Origin: Chthonomonas sp. UBA2017
Lineage (GTDB): Bacteria; Armatimonadota; Fimbriimonadia; Fimbriimonadales; Fimbriimonadaceae
Assembly: GCA_002335425.1 (NCBI GenBank)
Contig: DDCB01000030.1
Location: forward strand, 1-64,000
Length of the DNA stretch: 64,000 nucleotides
Direction of reading: 5' to 3'
Numbering within the stretch: position 1 is the first letter of the stretch; every line of letters starts with the position of its first letter. Of the stretch, positions 35,854 through 43,915 are shown one piece after another. The translations under genes were made by a program, and so were the position numbers. Below the pieces are notes generated by a model, which was not told the DNA's origin, made no database searches, and was given only the letters and a program-made list of their open reading frames with translations.

Positions 35854-37010
35854 AAATCGAGCCCAAAAGAATCTACCTGGATCATGCGGCGACGACGCCT
35901 CTCTGTCCAGCGGCGCTAGCAGCCATGCAGGAGGATCACGGGAACCCCAGCAGCCTCTATGAAGAGGGTCGTCTCGCTCGGCAGAAGATCGATGCGGCTC
36001 GCGAAGAGGTGGCGGCTGCGATCGGGTGCTTGTTCGCCGAAGTCCTCTTCACATCCTCAGGGACCGAGGCGGCTCAATTGGCGATCCTAGGTTTGGCTTT
36101 AGGAAATCCAGAGCCAGAGCGTCGCCGAATCCTCTGGGGGGCGGCTGAGCACCACGGCGTCTTGGAGAGCCGCTTCTTGCTGGAGCGTCTGGGTTACCGG
36201 GTCGAGGAGATTCCTGTGAACTCTTGGGGGGCGGTGGAGCCTGCTCGGCTGGTCGAGGCCGTCTCTCGCGACGTCCTTTTGGTCAGCATCCAGTCGGCGA
36301 ACAACGAACTGGGGACCGAGAACCCGGTTCCAGACCTGGTTCAGATCGCGCATGCTCAGGGGGCAAAGTTTCACACCGATGCGGTCCAGAGTTTTTTGAC
36401 CCGGCCGATCCACTGGGAGGAGTGGCCGGTGGACCTGATGAGCGTCGCTGCCCACAAGGTCAATGGACCCAAAGGGGTCGGGGCGGTCTTTGCCCGGGCG
36501 GGCACGCCGCTTGAGGCGGTGACTCGAGGCGGCGGACAAGAGCGTGACATGCGGGCGGGCACGGAGAATGTGGCCGGCATCATCGGGTTCGGGGCCGCCG
36601 TTCGGTGGCATCGAAGCCATCCAGAAGGGGTTGCCCACAAGCGGGCGGCTCGGGACCGATTCTTGGAGACCTTGAGCCAGGTTGCCGACGTCGATTGGCA
36701 ACTGTCGGTGCCGGTGGATCGGATTTTGCCGGGCCATGCGCACCTGAGGTTTCTTGGAGTCAGCGCCGAATCGCTCCTGATTTTGGCGGACCGGCATGGC
36801 CTGAGCCTGAGTAGTGGAGCGGCCTGCAGCAGCGGAAGCGTTCTGCCGAGCCACGTGTTGAAGGCGGCCGGATGGAGTGATGAGGCCGCCAAGGAGGGCC
36901 TGCGCGTCAGTTTTGGGGTGGGATCGACCCTCGTCGAAGCCGAGGAAGCGGCCCGCCGGCTTGCCGAGCTGGCGGGATCGATTCTCAGCCGCCGAAAGTC
37001 TGCCCTCTAG
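35850..37010 (+). CDS. PLP-dependent cysteine desulfurase (NifS/IscS class)
   Basis: 386 residues from GTG 35850, which overlaps the preceding stop and leads directly into the conserved LDHAATTPLCPAAL; upstream in-frame codons lie inside the CPBP gene. Motifs: AEHHGVLES (histidine stacking on PLP), SANNELGT, HTDAVQSF, the PLP lysine in SVAAHKVNGPKG, and the persulfide cysteine in SSGAACSSGSV. It moves sulfur from cysteine for Fe-S clusters or tRNA thiolation. No iscU or mnmA is adjacent, so which pathway it serves is open. Confidence 0.93.
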   Translation: MKIEPKRIYLDHAATTPLCPAALAAMQEDHGNPSSLYEEGRLARQKIDAAREEVAAAIGCLFAEVLFTSSGTEAAQLAILGLALGNPEPERRRILWGAAEHHGVLESRFLLERLGYRVEEIPVNSWGAVEPARLVEAVSRDVLLVSIQSANNELGTENPVPDLVQIAHAQGAKFHTDAVQSFLTRPIHWEEWPVDLMSVAAHKVNGPKGVGAVFARAGTPLEAVTRGGGQERDMRAGTENVAGIIGFGAAVRWHRSHPEGVAHKRAARDRFLETLSQVADVDWQLSVPVDRILPGHAHLRFLGVSAESLLILADRHGLSLSSGAACSSGSVLPSHVLKAAGWSDEAAKEGLRVSFGVGSTLVEAEEAARRLAELAGSILSRRKSAL

Positions 37011-37018
37011 CGAGCAGG

Positions 37019-37024
37019 TACACT
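37019..37024 (+). promoter_or_regulatory. TANNNT box before the BCCP-like gene (leaderless-type promoter)
   Basis: TACACT is followed by 6 bases and the ATG at 37031. There is no Shine-Dalgarno sequence in between, so a transcript starting at or next to the ATG is likely. It would start the accB-like/accC/nusB/folD operon. Confidence 0.5.
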
Positions 37025-37030
37025 CACCTC

Positions 37031-37447
37031 ATGGCCAAGCTGGACTTGGAGCTGATTCGCCACGCTCTCGAAACGGCGCGAAACCACGGGTTACGCCAGA
37101 TTCGGGTTGCCCAGGATGACGACGAGTTCGAGGCGATCTTGGGGGAGCCGGTGGAGGCCCAGACTGACTTCGTGGACCCCGGCACGACATCCGAAGTCTC
37201 GACCCCGCAGGGTCCGATCGAAGGAGTCGTGCGCGCCCCAGTGGTCGGTTATCTTCGCCGGCTGGAGGGCAGCCCCGAGCCGGGCGGACGAATTGAAGCC
37301 GGCAAGCCGGTGGCGACCATCGCCGCTCTTGGACTCCAGAACGATTTAGTCTCCTCGGTCTCGGGCGAGTGGCTCGAGTGGCTTGTCGAGTGGGATGCGC
37401 CCGTGGAATATGGCCAACCGATTGGCCGAATTCGGGAGTCAGCATGA
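37031..37447 (+). CDS. BCCP-like protein without the biotin-attachment lysine
   Basis: 138 residues aligning along the full length of AccB: the N-terminal helix (LELIRHALETARNHGLRQIR), a linker, and the biotinyl domain (IEGVVRAPVVGYLRRL to PVEYGQPIGRIRES). In AccB the hairpin reads EAMKM/L with the biotinylated lysine; here residues 98-105 are AALGLQND and the lysine position is Gly101 (codon GGA at 37331-37333). The surrounding Asn and the hydrophobic core are kept, so the domain should fold but cannot carry biotin there. accC lies two genes downstream. It may be a regulatory or structural partner of biotin carboxylase, as BADC proteins are in plants; a true accB must then lie elsewhere. The stop overlaps the next ATG. 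Confidence 0.85.
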   Translation: MAKLDLELIRHALETARNHGLRQIRVAQDDDEFEAILGEPVEAQTDFVDPGTTSEVSTPQGPIEGVVRAPVVGYLRRLEGSPEPGGRIEAGKPVATIAALGLQNDLVSSVSGEWLEWLVEWDAPVEYGQPIGRIRESA

Positions 37448-37839
37448 GTCCGCGTCGCCGCGAAGCTGGGAACTGGAGCTTGATTGGACTCCTCGTTGGG
37501 GTAGCGATCATCCTCGTGCTGGTGGTGATCTTTGTCGGGCCGGGGACGAAGGTTTTTGGTGGCGCCGGTTCGACCGAAGGTCCGCCGCCGCGAAAAGATG
37601 GAGTCGGTGAAACGGTCATCGGGCGGAGCAAAGCCGCCGCCGAGGACGTTGTTTGTCGAGACCAATTGAGACAGATTCGGATGGCTCTCACAATGCGCGG
37701 ACCCGATGAGCAAGCCACCTCGATTTCTGAGCTCCGGCTCGATCCCAAGTTTTCAAACTGCCCCTTTGGGGACCCTTATCAACTCGATGCAACGGCCCAG
37801 ACCGTGACCTGCCCACACCCGGGCCACGAAAAGTACTGA
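37444..37839 (+). CDS. Single-pass membrane protein with a pilin-like cysteine tail
   Basis: 131 residues from the ATG that overlaps the upstream stop. A strong helix (LIGLLVGVAIILVLVVIFVG, about residues 13-32) follows a basic start, so the rest is probably outside. The C-terminus (SNCPFGDPYQLDATAQTVTCPHPG) resembles the Cys-Cys end of some pseudopilins, but there is no prepilin leader with Glu at +5. CRDQLRQIRMAL after the linker is also pilin-like. Function unknown; it sits between the BCCP-like gene and accC and overlaps accC (TGATG). Confidence 0.65.
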   Translation: MSPRRREAGNWSLIGLLVGVAIILVLVVIFVGPGTKVFGGAGSTEGPPPRKDGVGETVIGRSKAAAEDVVCRDQLRQIRMALTMRGPDEQATSISELRLDPKFSNCPFGDPYQLDATAQTVTCPHPGHEKY

Positions 37840-39200
37840 TGTTCAAGAAAGTTCTGATTGCTAACCGGGGCGAGATCGCCTGTCGAGTGATTCGCGCGTG
37901 TCGCGACTTGGGGATTCGCACTGTGGCGATCTACAGCCGGGCGGACGAGGCCAGTCTTCACCGCACCATGGCCGATGAAGCCATTTGCGTCGGCGAAGCC
38001 AGCAACACAGATAGCTATCTGAACCTCGGCAATGTGCTGATGGCGGTTGAAATCAGCGGAGCCGATGCGGTCCACCCGGGCTATGGCTATTTCAGCGAGC
38101 GAGCGACCTTTTCGGAGGCGCTCGATGCGATGGGGGTCAAGTTCATTGGACCACCGACGAAGGCGATCGAGGCGATGGGGGATAAAGCCATGGCCAAACA
38201 GGCCGCGATCGCGAGCAACTGCCCGGTCGTCCCAGGATCGGAGGGCGAAGTGCCCAGTGAGACCGAGGCCCAGCGGATTGCCGAGGCGATCGGCTATCCA
38301 GTGTTGCTCAAAGCGGTGGCGGGCGGTGGGGGGCGTGGAATCCGGCGCGTCGATGGCCCCGACGAGCTGTCTCGCCAGTGGAAGATCGCGCAGACCGAAG
38401 CCCAGGCGAGCTTTGGCAATGGGGATTTGATCGTGGAGAAGTGCGTGGTCGAGCCTCGGCACGTGGAGATTCAAGTGCTCGGGGATGAGCACGGGCATCT
38501 GATTCATCTCGGCGAGCGCGAATGCTCGATTCAGAATCTGCGGCATCAGAAGATTGTTGAGGAGGCACCCTGCGCCGTCTTGTCGCAGGAGCTTCGCCAG
38601 CAGATGGGCGAGGCGGCGGTCCGGGTTGCCCAGTCGGTGGGATATGCCAATGCGGGGACGGTTGAGTTTTTGCTCGATCGCGAAGGCCACTTCTACTTCT
38701 TAGAAATGAACACTCGGCTCCAAGTCGAACACCCGGTGACGGAGGAGATTACGGGCCTGGACCTGGTTCATTGGCAGCTCCGGATCGCAGCGGGAGAGAG
38801 ATTGTCGATTCGGCAAGATCAGGTCCAAATCCAAGGCCACGCGATTGAAGCTCGCATCACGGCCCAAGACCCGGATCAGGACTTTGCGCCGAGCATCGGC
38901 ACCATCACCAAATGGGCGGCACCCGGCGGGCGCGGAGTCAGGATGGACACCCACGTTTACGGCGGGTTTGCGATTTCGCCTTATTACGACCCGATGATTG
39001 CCAAGCTCATCGTCCGCGGGGAAACCCGGGCCGAGGCGGTTCAAAAGCTGGCGACGGCGTTGCATGAGTTCGACGTCGAAGGCATCAAGACCAATATCCC
39101 GTTCTTGCGCCGACTGGTGGTGCACCCGGATTACGTCCGCGGTGAAGTGAGTACGGCCTTTGTGCCGCGATTCCTGGAGGAATCGGATCGTGGAGTGTGA
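37839..39200 (+). CDS. accC: Biotin carboxylase subunit of acetyl-CoA carboxylase
   Basis: Carboxylates biotin on BCCP with ATP and bicarbonate, first half-reaction of acetyl-CoA carboxylase. 453 residues, full length. FKKVLIANRGEIACRVIRAC opens the biotin carboxylase N-domain; the ATP-grasp domain contains AVAGGGGRGIRRV and the active-site FLEMNTRLQVEHPVTEEI; HVEIQVLGDEHG and the C-terminal domain (GHAIEARITAQDP) complete the enzyme. Start overlaps the previous stop; nusB begins inside its last codons. The adjacent BCCP-like protein lacks the lysine, so the substrate carrier is not the neighbour in the usual way. Confidence 0.96.
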   Translation: MFKKVLIANRGEIACRVIRACRDLGIRTVAIYSRADEASLHRTMADEAICVGEASNTDSYLNLGNVLMAVEISGADAVHPGYGYFSERATFSEALDAMGVKFIGPPTKAIEAMGDKAMAKQAAIASNCPVVPGSEGEVPSETEAQRIAEAIGYPVLLKAVAGGGGRGIRRVDGPDELSRQWKIAQTEAQASFGNGDLIVEKCVVEPRHVEIQVLGDEHGHLIHLGERECSIQNLRHQKIVEEAPCAVLSQELRQQMGEAAVRVAQSVGYANAGTVEFLLDREGHFYFLEMNTRLQVEHPVTEEITGLDLVHWQLRIAAGERLSIRQDQVQIQGHAIEARITAQDPDQDFAPSIGTITKWAAPGGRGVRMDTHVYGGFAISPYYDPMIAKLIVRGETRAEAVQKLATALHEFDVEGIKTNIPFLRRLVVHPDYVRGEVSTAFVPRFLEESDRGV

Positions 39201-39813
39201 GCCGGCATCGCGTCCGATGATTCGATCTCGACGGGCCGCGCGAGAAGCGGCGCTGCGAGCCTTGTATCAAAGCGACGTGGCGGCGGTCGCTCCGGGCGAG
39301 GCGGTCGAGCATGTTTTGTGCGAAATCTCGCTCCATCCGGATTCCCAGGTTTTGGTCCGCCAGCTCACGATTGGGGTGGAGACCGAGCTCGGGCCCCTCG
39401 ACGACCTGATTCGCCCCTATCTGGCTTCGGGGTGGACCCTGGAGAGGCTCGCCGTCATTGACCGGTGCTTGCTTCGGATGGCGGCCTATGAGCTGTGGCA
39501 TCTGCCCGCAATTCCTCCGAAAGTGACGGCTCATGAGCTCGTGATCTTGGCGAAAAAGTACGGCGATGAGTCGAGCTATAAGTTTGTGAATGGCGTGATC
39601 GGCCAGTTGATCGCTCACTCCCCGAAGTCGAATTGGGACCCGTCCGAGACGGACGAGAGCGAGCCCGAGGCCGCGTCAGAAGCCGACTCGGCGAGTCTGC
39701 CCGATGTGTTGCCCGCCGTCGAAGAAGAAGAGGTCGAAGAAGGCAGTGAAGCCCTGAGTAGCCTGGCCAAGATCGGAGTTTGGACGTTGCGTCGCGAGGG
39801 CGATCAGCCTTGA
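39190..39813 (+). CDS. nusB: Transcription antitermination factor NusB with an acidic tail
   Basis: RNA-binding factor that acts with NusE (S10) on rRNA transcripts. 207 residues from GTG 39190, chosen because GGAGGA lies 8 bases upstream; ATG 39217 is the alternative. SRRAAREAALRALYQSDV is the family start, and the core ends with KYGDESSYKFVNGVIGQLI. Typical NusB has 130-160 residues: here about 55 C-terminal residues are added, mostly Glu, Asp, Ser and Ala (ETDESEPEAASEADSA, VEEEEVEEG). The tail may be disordered. folD overlaps the stop (TTGA). Confidence 0.92.
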   Translation: MECEPASRPMIRSRRAAREAALRALYQSDVAAVAPGEAVEHVLCEISLHPDSQVLVRQLTIGVETELGPLDDLIRPYLASGWTLERLAVIDRCLLRMAAYELWHLPAIPPKVTAHELVILAKKYGDESSYKFVNGVIGQLIAHSPKSNWDPSETDESEPEAASEADSASLPDVLPAVEEEEVEEGSEALSSLAKIGVWTLRREGDQP

Positions 39814-40685
39814 GTGCGATTTTGCTCGACGGTTTGGCCGTCAGCAAAGTGGTCCGAGAGGGCCTGAAAGTTCGGGTCGATCAACTTCGGGCCGCGGGGG
39901 TCCAGCCCCGCCTCGACGTCATTGTCGCCTCACAAGACCCGTCGAGCATGGCTTACGTCCGGATGAAGCGGCGCTGGGCCGAGCAGATCGGCATCACCGG
40001 CGAGGCGTTCTCGATGGACGATTCGACGACCCAGGAGCAGCTCATCGCGCGGGTCGTTGTTTTGAACCACGACCCCCATGTTCATGGCGTCTTGATTCAG
40101 CACCCTTTGCCCCGACATCTGGATGAGGCCGAGGCTCTGCAGGTCCTGAATGCGGCCAAGGACGTCGACGGCCTGACCCCGGCCTCGATGGGCCTTTTGC
40201 TGAGCGACATGCCGGGCTTTCGGCCCGCGACTCCATTAGGGATCATGACCCTACTCCGCCATTATGGGATCACGGTCGAAGGCAAGCGAGCGGTCGTCAT
40301 CGGTCGGAGCATTATTCTGGGCAAGCCCACGGCTCTTCTCTTGATGCAACAGAACGCCACGGTCACGATCGCCCATTCCAAGACCGTCGATCTGCCCAGC
40401 CTCTGCCGCGAGGCCGACATCCTTGTCGCAGCCGTCGGTCGGCCCGAGTTTGTGCGAGGCGATTGGATCAAGCCGGGGGCGATTGTGATCGATGCGGGCT
40501 ATAACAAGGTTCCGGGGCGGGATAAGGATGTCGGCGATGTTCATTTTGGTGAGGCGGCCGAAGTCGCCAGCTACCTCACTCCCGTGCCGGGCGGGGTCGG
40601 GCCGATGACGGTGGCGAGCCTGTTGGCCAATGTGGTGGATGCGGCCGAGCGCACTGTCGCCGATCTGGGGACCCCCGACCGCTAG
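39810..40685 (+). CDS. folD: Methylenetetrahydrofolate dehydrogenase / cyclohydrolase
   Basis: Bifunctional enzyme of one-carbon metabolism. 291 residues from TTG 39810, overlapping the nusB stop. The AYVRMKRRWAEQIGI block carries the catalytic Tyr and Lys, GVLIQHPLPRHLD the substrate loop, VVIGRSIILGKPTALLL the NADP site, and TPVPGGVGPMTVASLLAN the C-terminal signature. The stop codon overlaps the stop of the opposing amidohydrolase gene. Confidence 0.95.
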   Translation: MSAILLDGLAVSKVVREGLKVRVDQLRAAGVQPRLDVIVASQDPSSMAYVRMKRRWAEQIGITGEAFSMDDSTTQEQLIARVVVLNHDPHVHGVLIQHPLPRHLDEAEALQVLNAAKDVDGLTPASMGLLLSDMPGFRPATPLGIMTLLRHYGITVEGKRAVVIGRSIILGKPTALLLMQQNATVTIAHSKTVDLPSLCREADILVAAVGRPEFVRGDWIKPGAIVIDAGYNKVPGRDKDVGDVHFGEAAEVASYLTPVPGGVGPMTVASLLANVVDAAERTVADLGTPDR

Positions 40686-41536
40686 TCGATCTCTTGGACG
40701 ATCGATTGGATCAGGGACCAGCGCGCTTTGAGGTCGCTCAGGAGCGGCAGCTGGGAGCGCACGATGTCGACCAGATCGAGATCGATCTCGCTGACCAAGA
40801 GGTGATCTTCCAAAAGGGGCGCCCGCATGACCAACTCGCCGTAGGGATTGGTGATCATGCTGGCTCCGACGAAACCTTTTCCGCCTTCGAATCCGGCAAG
40901 CATCGGGTTCAGGCAATAAACGCTGTGTTCGGCGCTTAGGCTACAGAGCATTCTTTGATATCGCTCGACATTGCTGGGCCACTCGCCCCCGAAGCCCCGG
41001 GCTGGCGAGGCGCTTGGAACGATCATCATCTTCGTCCCGCGGACGGCCAGTAGCGTCCCGAGCAGGCTATGCCAGACGTCTTCGCAGATCAAGAGCCCGA
41101 CTTTGCCGAAACGAGTGTCTGCGAGGCCTAGGGTCCGACCTCGTGAGACGAATCGATCTTCGTCGAACACCCCGTAGGTCGGCAGGAAGAACTTTCGATA
41201 GACATGGACCAAGCGGGGGTGCGGCCCAAGCTCAAGATAAGCCGCCGAATTGTAATGAGTCGTTTCAGCTTTCTCGTAAAAGCCCACGACGGCATCGACC
41301 GGTCGCGCAAGTCCAGCGGTGCGCTGAGCCAGCTCCTGTAAGAGCTGGTCGGCCCCGAGGGCGCACTCGGCCACGCCGCCTTCGAGAAAATAGGCGGACG
41401 TCGCCGACTCAGGGAAGGCCACGAGGTCGATTTTCTCGGCGGCCGCTTGATGAATCCAGTCGGCCATGCGGTCGAGGTTGGCCTTCAGTTGGGCTTTTTC
41501 GGGGGTGAATTGGGCACACGCAGCGACCAAGCGCAT
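40682..41536 (-). CDS. Nitrilase-superfamily carbon-nitrogen hydrolase
   Basis: 284 residues with the complete Glu-Lys-Cys triad: Glu43 in VAFPESATS, Lys115 in YRKFFLPTYGVFDE, Cys151 in LLICEDVWHS. The ICEDVW and YRKFFLPTYGVFDE forms are those of the NadE glutaminase domain and beta-ureidopropionase-like amidases, so an amide is the likely substrate; no synthetase domain is attached. The gene stands alone, and its TAG overlaps that of folD head-on. A TAGACT box lies 6 bases before the ATG. Confidence 0.88.
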   Translation of the reverse strand: MRLVAACAQFTPEKAQLKANLDRMADWIHQAAAEKIDLVAFPESATSAYFLEGGVAECALGADQLLQELAQRTAGLARPVDAVVGFYEKAETTHYNSAAYLELGPHPRLVHVYRKFFLPTYGVFDEDRFVSRGRTLGLADTRFGKVGLLICEDVWHSLLGTLLAVRGTKMMIVPSASPARGFGGEWPSNVERYQRMLCSLSAEHSVYCLNPMLAGFEGGKGFVGASMITNPYGELVMRAPLLEDHLLVSEIDLDLVDIVRSQLPLLSDLKARWSLIQSIVQEID

Positions 41537-41542
41537 GCGGTC

Positions 41543-41548
41543 AGTCTA
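41543..41548 (-). promoter_or_regulatory. TANNNT box before the amidohydrolase gene
   Basis: On the minus strand TAGACT is followed by six bases (GACCGC) and the ATG at 41536. No ribosome-binding site fits in between, so leaderless translation is likely. Confidence 0.5.
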
Positions 41549-41580
41549 CCGAACTGAACTCGGTCGCGCGAGTCCTGAGC

Positions 41581-43914
41581 TCAGCTCGGCATCCGGACTC
41601 GGACGCGAGCCTCGGTGACTTTGCCTTTTCCAAAGGTCTGCTCCAGCGTCTTGAGTGCGCCGGAGCTTTGGGCCGGGACGATCACGCAGAGTCTTTGCTG
41701 GGCTCGGGTAAGAGCGACATATAAGAGGCGCTGTTCCTCTTGGACACCTTCGCTCGCATTCCTTTTGGCCAGCCAGGTGCGATAGCTGCACGGCACATCT
41801 CGATACGGAGCAACGAAGAGGCCGCGTTTGGCATCCAATTGCAGTTCATTATCGGCGGTGGCCCGGGCTTTGGTCGCGCGCCGTTCATCGAGATAAACCA
41901 CAACGACGGGGAACTCAAGGCCCTTCGAGTTATGGGCCGTCATCAAAGTGACCGCCGGACTCGACTCGTCGATGATTGGGGCCTCTGACTCGCGATGTCG
42001 CAATTCTCGGACCCGTCGAAGCCGATCCGCGAACTCGGCCGAGGTCATGGTCGGCTCTTCGACCGCGAGGAGTTGAAGTTTGCGCAGGTTCGCCACGGCC
42101 TGAGGTCCGTGAGGATAAGTGAGGGCCTTCGCCCAATAGTCGGTCAGGGCAAAGAGCTCGCCCATCAGCTCCCAGGCGGGGATTCGATCGGCGTACGCAT
42201 GGAGCGTGGGGAACCAGCGGAAAAAAGAATCGAGTGCCTCACGATCGCTCGGGAGCTCGGGTTCAAAGGCAGACAGAGCAGCCCACGGGTCCTCTTCTTG
42301 GCTCAGAAGCACGACCGCGTCGAGGCTCAGCCCCACAAAGGGGCTCAGAAGAAAGGGCAAGAAAGCCGGGTTATCCGCCGGTTGGGTGAGCGCGAGCAGC
42401 GCGTTCGCGAGGTCGCGAATCTCCATGCGGGCATAAAACTTCTCGGTCGCCCCGATCATGCGGGTCTTGATGTTGAGCGCCTGGAGCGCCCCGGCGACGG
42501 CCTGATTCCGCAGATGCACGTTCGCCAAGACGGCGATTTCATGGGGACCGACCCCTTCTTGGATCAGTTCTGCAACCCAAGCCGCGACCTGTTGATCTGG
42601 CTTGAGGCGTCCCCGGGGGCCGAGCTTCCAGATTTCGACGAAGTCTGTCGGGGCGGTGGGTTCGGCGTCGAAATCCATCGGGCCCGCGGGGGCGGCCATC
42701 GGTTGATAATCTCCGGCCCAAAGCTGCTGAAAGGCCTCGTCAATGAAGTGCAAGATCGGCTGTTCGGATCGGAAATTTCGACTGAGGGGGAGCCGAGTCC
42801 GCTCGGGATCGGCGGCACGTTGGGCAAAGAGCGACCGGTCTGCATGTCGAAATCGATAGATCGACTGCTGGGGATCGCCGATAAAAAGGGTGCGCTGAAC
42901 GGGGAGCTGATCGAGCAAGCGATATTGCACCGGATTTACATCCTGAGACTCATCCACCATCAGGAGCTGAATTTGATGAGAGAGCTTCTCTTTGACTCGA
43001 GAATTATTTTCTAAAAGGTGAACAGCAAGAGACTCTAAGGCATTAAAATCGACCCACTGATTTTCGTGAAACGTCGAGTTCAGATTTTGCCATACATCGG
43101 CGACAATTTTTGCCAAAGCGCTGGTCCGTTGGGCATTCTGAGTTTCTTGTGATTCCTCCCAAATTCTGTTCGCCATGATCGCCGGAGGAAGCGAGCGTGC
43201 GATTCTTTTTTGCTCTAATCGCAAAACCGCATCGGCTTTGCCATAGTTTCCAAAATCTGCCTGGATCTCTTCGGGCTGCTCTTGGAGCAAAGATTGAAAC
43301 CACGTGTGAAGGGTGGCGCCAGGGGAATGGTAATGCTCCAGCATTCTTTCTGGAGTCCAACCTGCAGAACGGAAGTTTTCTAGGACCGATCTGACATCTC
43401 GAAATAACTTTGCATGCATGGCCTGGGGAGATTGATAATCAAATTCATGAATTCTCTCCATCATCAGATCCTGCACATCGGGATCGTATTCAGCAAACTT
43501 CGCAATCGAATCGGTGAGCAGTCTTTCGAAGAGATCGTCAAATTCTCGCTCGGTGATCAGCCGGAATTCAGGGTCTAATCCCGCTTCAAGAGCGTTTTCT
43601 CGTAGCAATCGATCGCAAAAGCTGTGGATGGTTTGAATCGGGCCCGTTTCGGCAGTTTGGGCGTCAGAGTCTCGGCCCGCATCGCGCAGTTTTCGAACGA
43701 TTCGAGTCTTCATCTCTGCAGCGGCTTTCTTGGTAAAAGTGATCGCAAGAATTTGATCGGGCGAGATATTCTCGTCGATCACCGCGCGCAAGTATTTCTC
43801 AACTAGAACGGTCGTTTTTCCAGATCCTGCGCTCGCAATCAGCGTGAGATGAGGACTAGAACAGTCCACCGCTGCTTGTTGTTCAGGGCTGAGTCTCAGC
43901 TTTTGCGAAGGCAT
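41581..43914 (-). CDS. addA: AddA/UvrD-like superfamily 1 helicase without a nuclease domain
   Basis: 777 residues from ATG 43914, one base after the addB stop and preceded by GGAGGA. SF1 helicase motifs are complete: LSPEQQAAVDC, Walker A IASAGSGKTT (residues 26-35), motif II VDESQDVNPVQYR, motif III FIGDPQQSIYRFR, LMTAHNSKGLEFPVVVVY, and LLYVALTRAQQRLCV. The protein stops about 30 residues after the last motif, whereas AddA has a C-terminal RecB-type nuclease and 1100-1250 residues. It should unwind DNA ends with its AddB-like partner in recombinational repair, but cannot itself cut DNA through a RecB domain. Confidence 0.85.
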   Translation of the reverse strand: MPSQKLRLSPEQQAAVDCSSPHLTLIASAGSGKTTVLVEKYLRAVIDENISPDQILAITFTKKAAAEMKTRIVRKLRDAGRDSDAQTAETGPIQTIHSFCDRLLRENALEAGLDPEFRLITEREFDDLFERLLTDSIAKFAEYDPDVQDLMMERIHEFDYQSPQAMHAKLFRDVRSVLENFRSAGWTPERMLEHYHSPGATLHTWFQSLLQEQPEEIQADFGNYGKADAVLRLEQKRIARSLPPAIMANRIWEESQETQNAQRTSALAKIVADVWQNLNSTFHENQWVDFNALESLAVHLLENNSRVKEKLSHQIQLLMVDESQDVNPVQYRLLDQLPVQRTLFIGDPQQSIYRFRHADRSLFAQRAADPERTRLPLSRNFRSEQPILHFIDEAFQQLWAGDYQPMAAPAGPMDFDAEPTAPTDFVEIWKLGPRGRLKPDQQVAAWVAELIQEGVGPHEIAVLANVHLRNQAVAGALQALNIKTRMIGATEKFYARMEIRDLANALLALTQPADNPAFLPFLLSPFVGLSLDAVVLLSQEEDPWAALSAFEPELPSDREALDSFFRWFPTLHAYADRIPAWELMGELFALTDYWAKALTYPHGPQAVANLRKLQLLAVEEPTMTSAEFADRLRRVRELRHRESEAPIIDESSPAVTLMTAHNSKGLEFPVVVVYLDERRATKARATADNELQLDAKRGLFVAPYRDVPCSYRTWLAKRNASEGVQEEQRLLYVALTRAQQRLCVIVPAQSSGALKTLEQTFGKGKVTEARVRVRMPS

Positions 43915-43915
43915 C

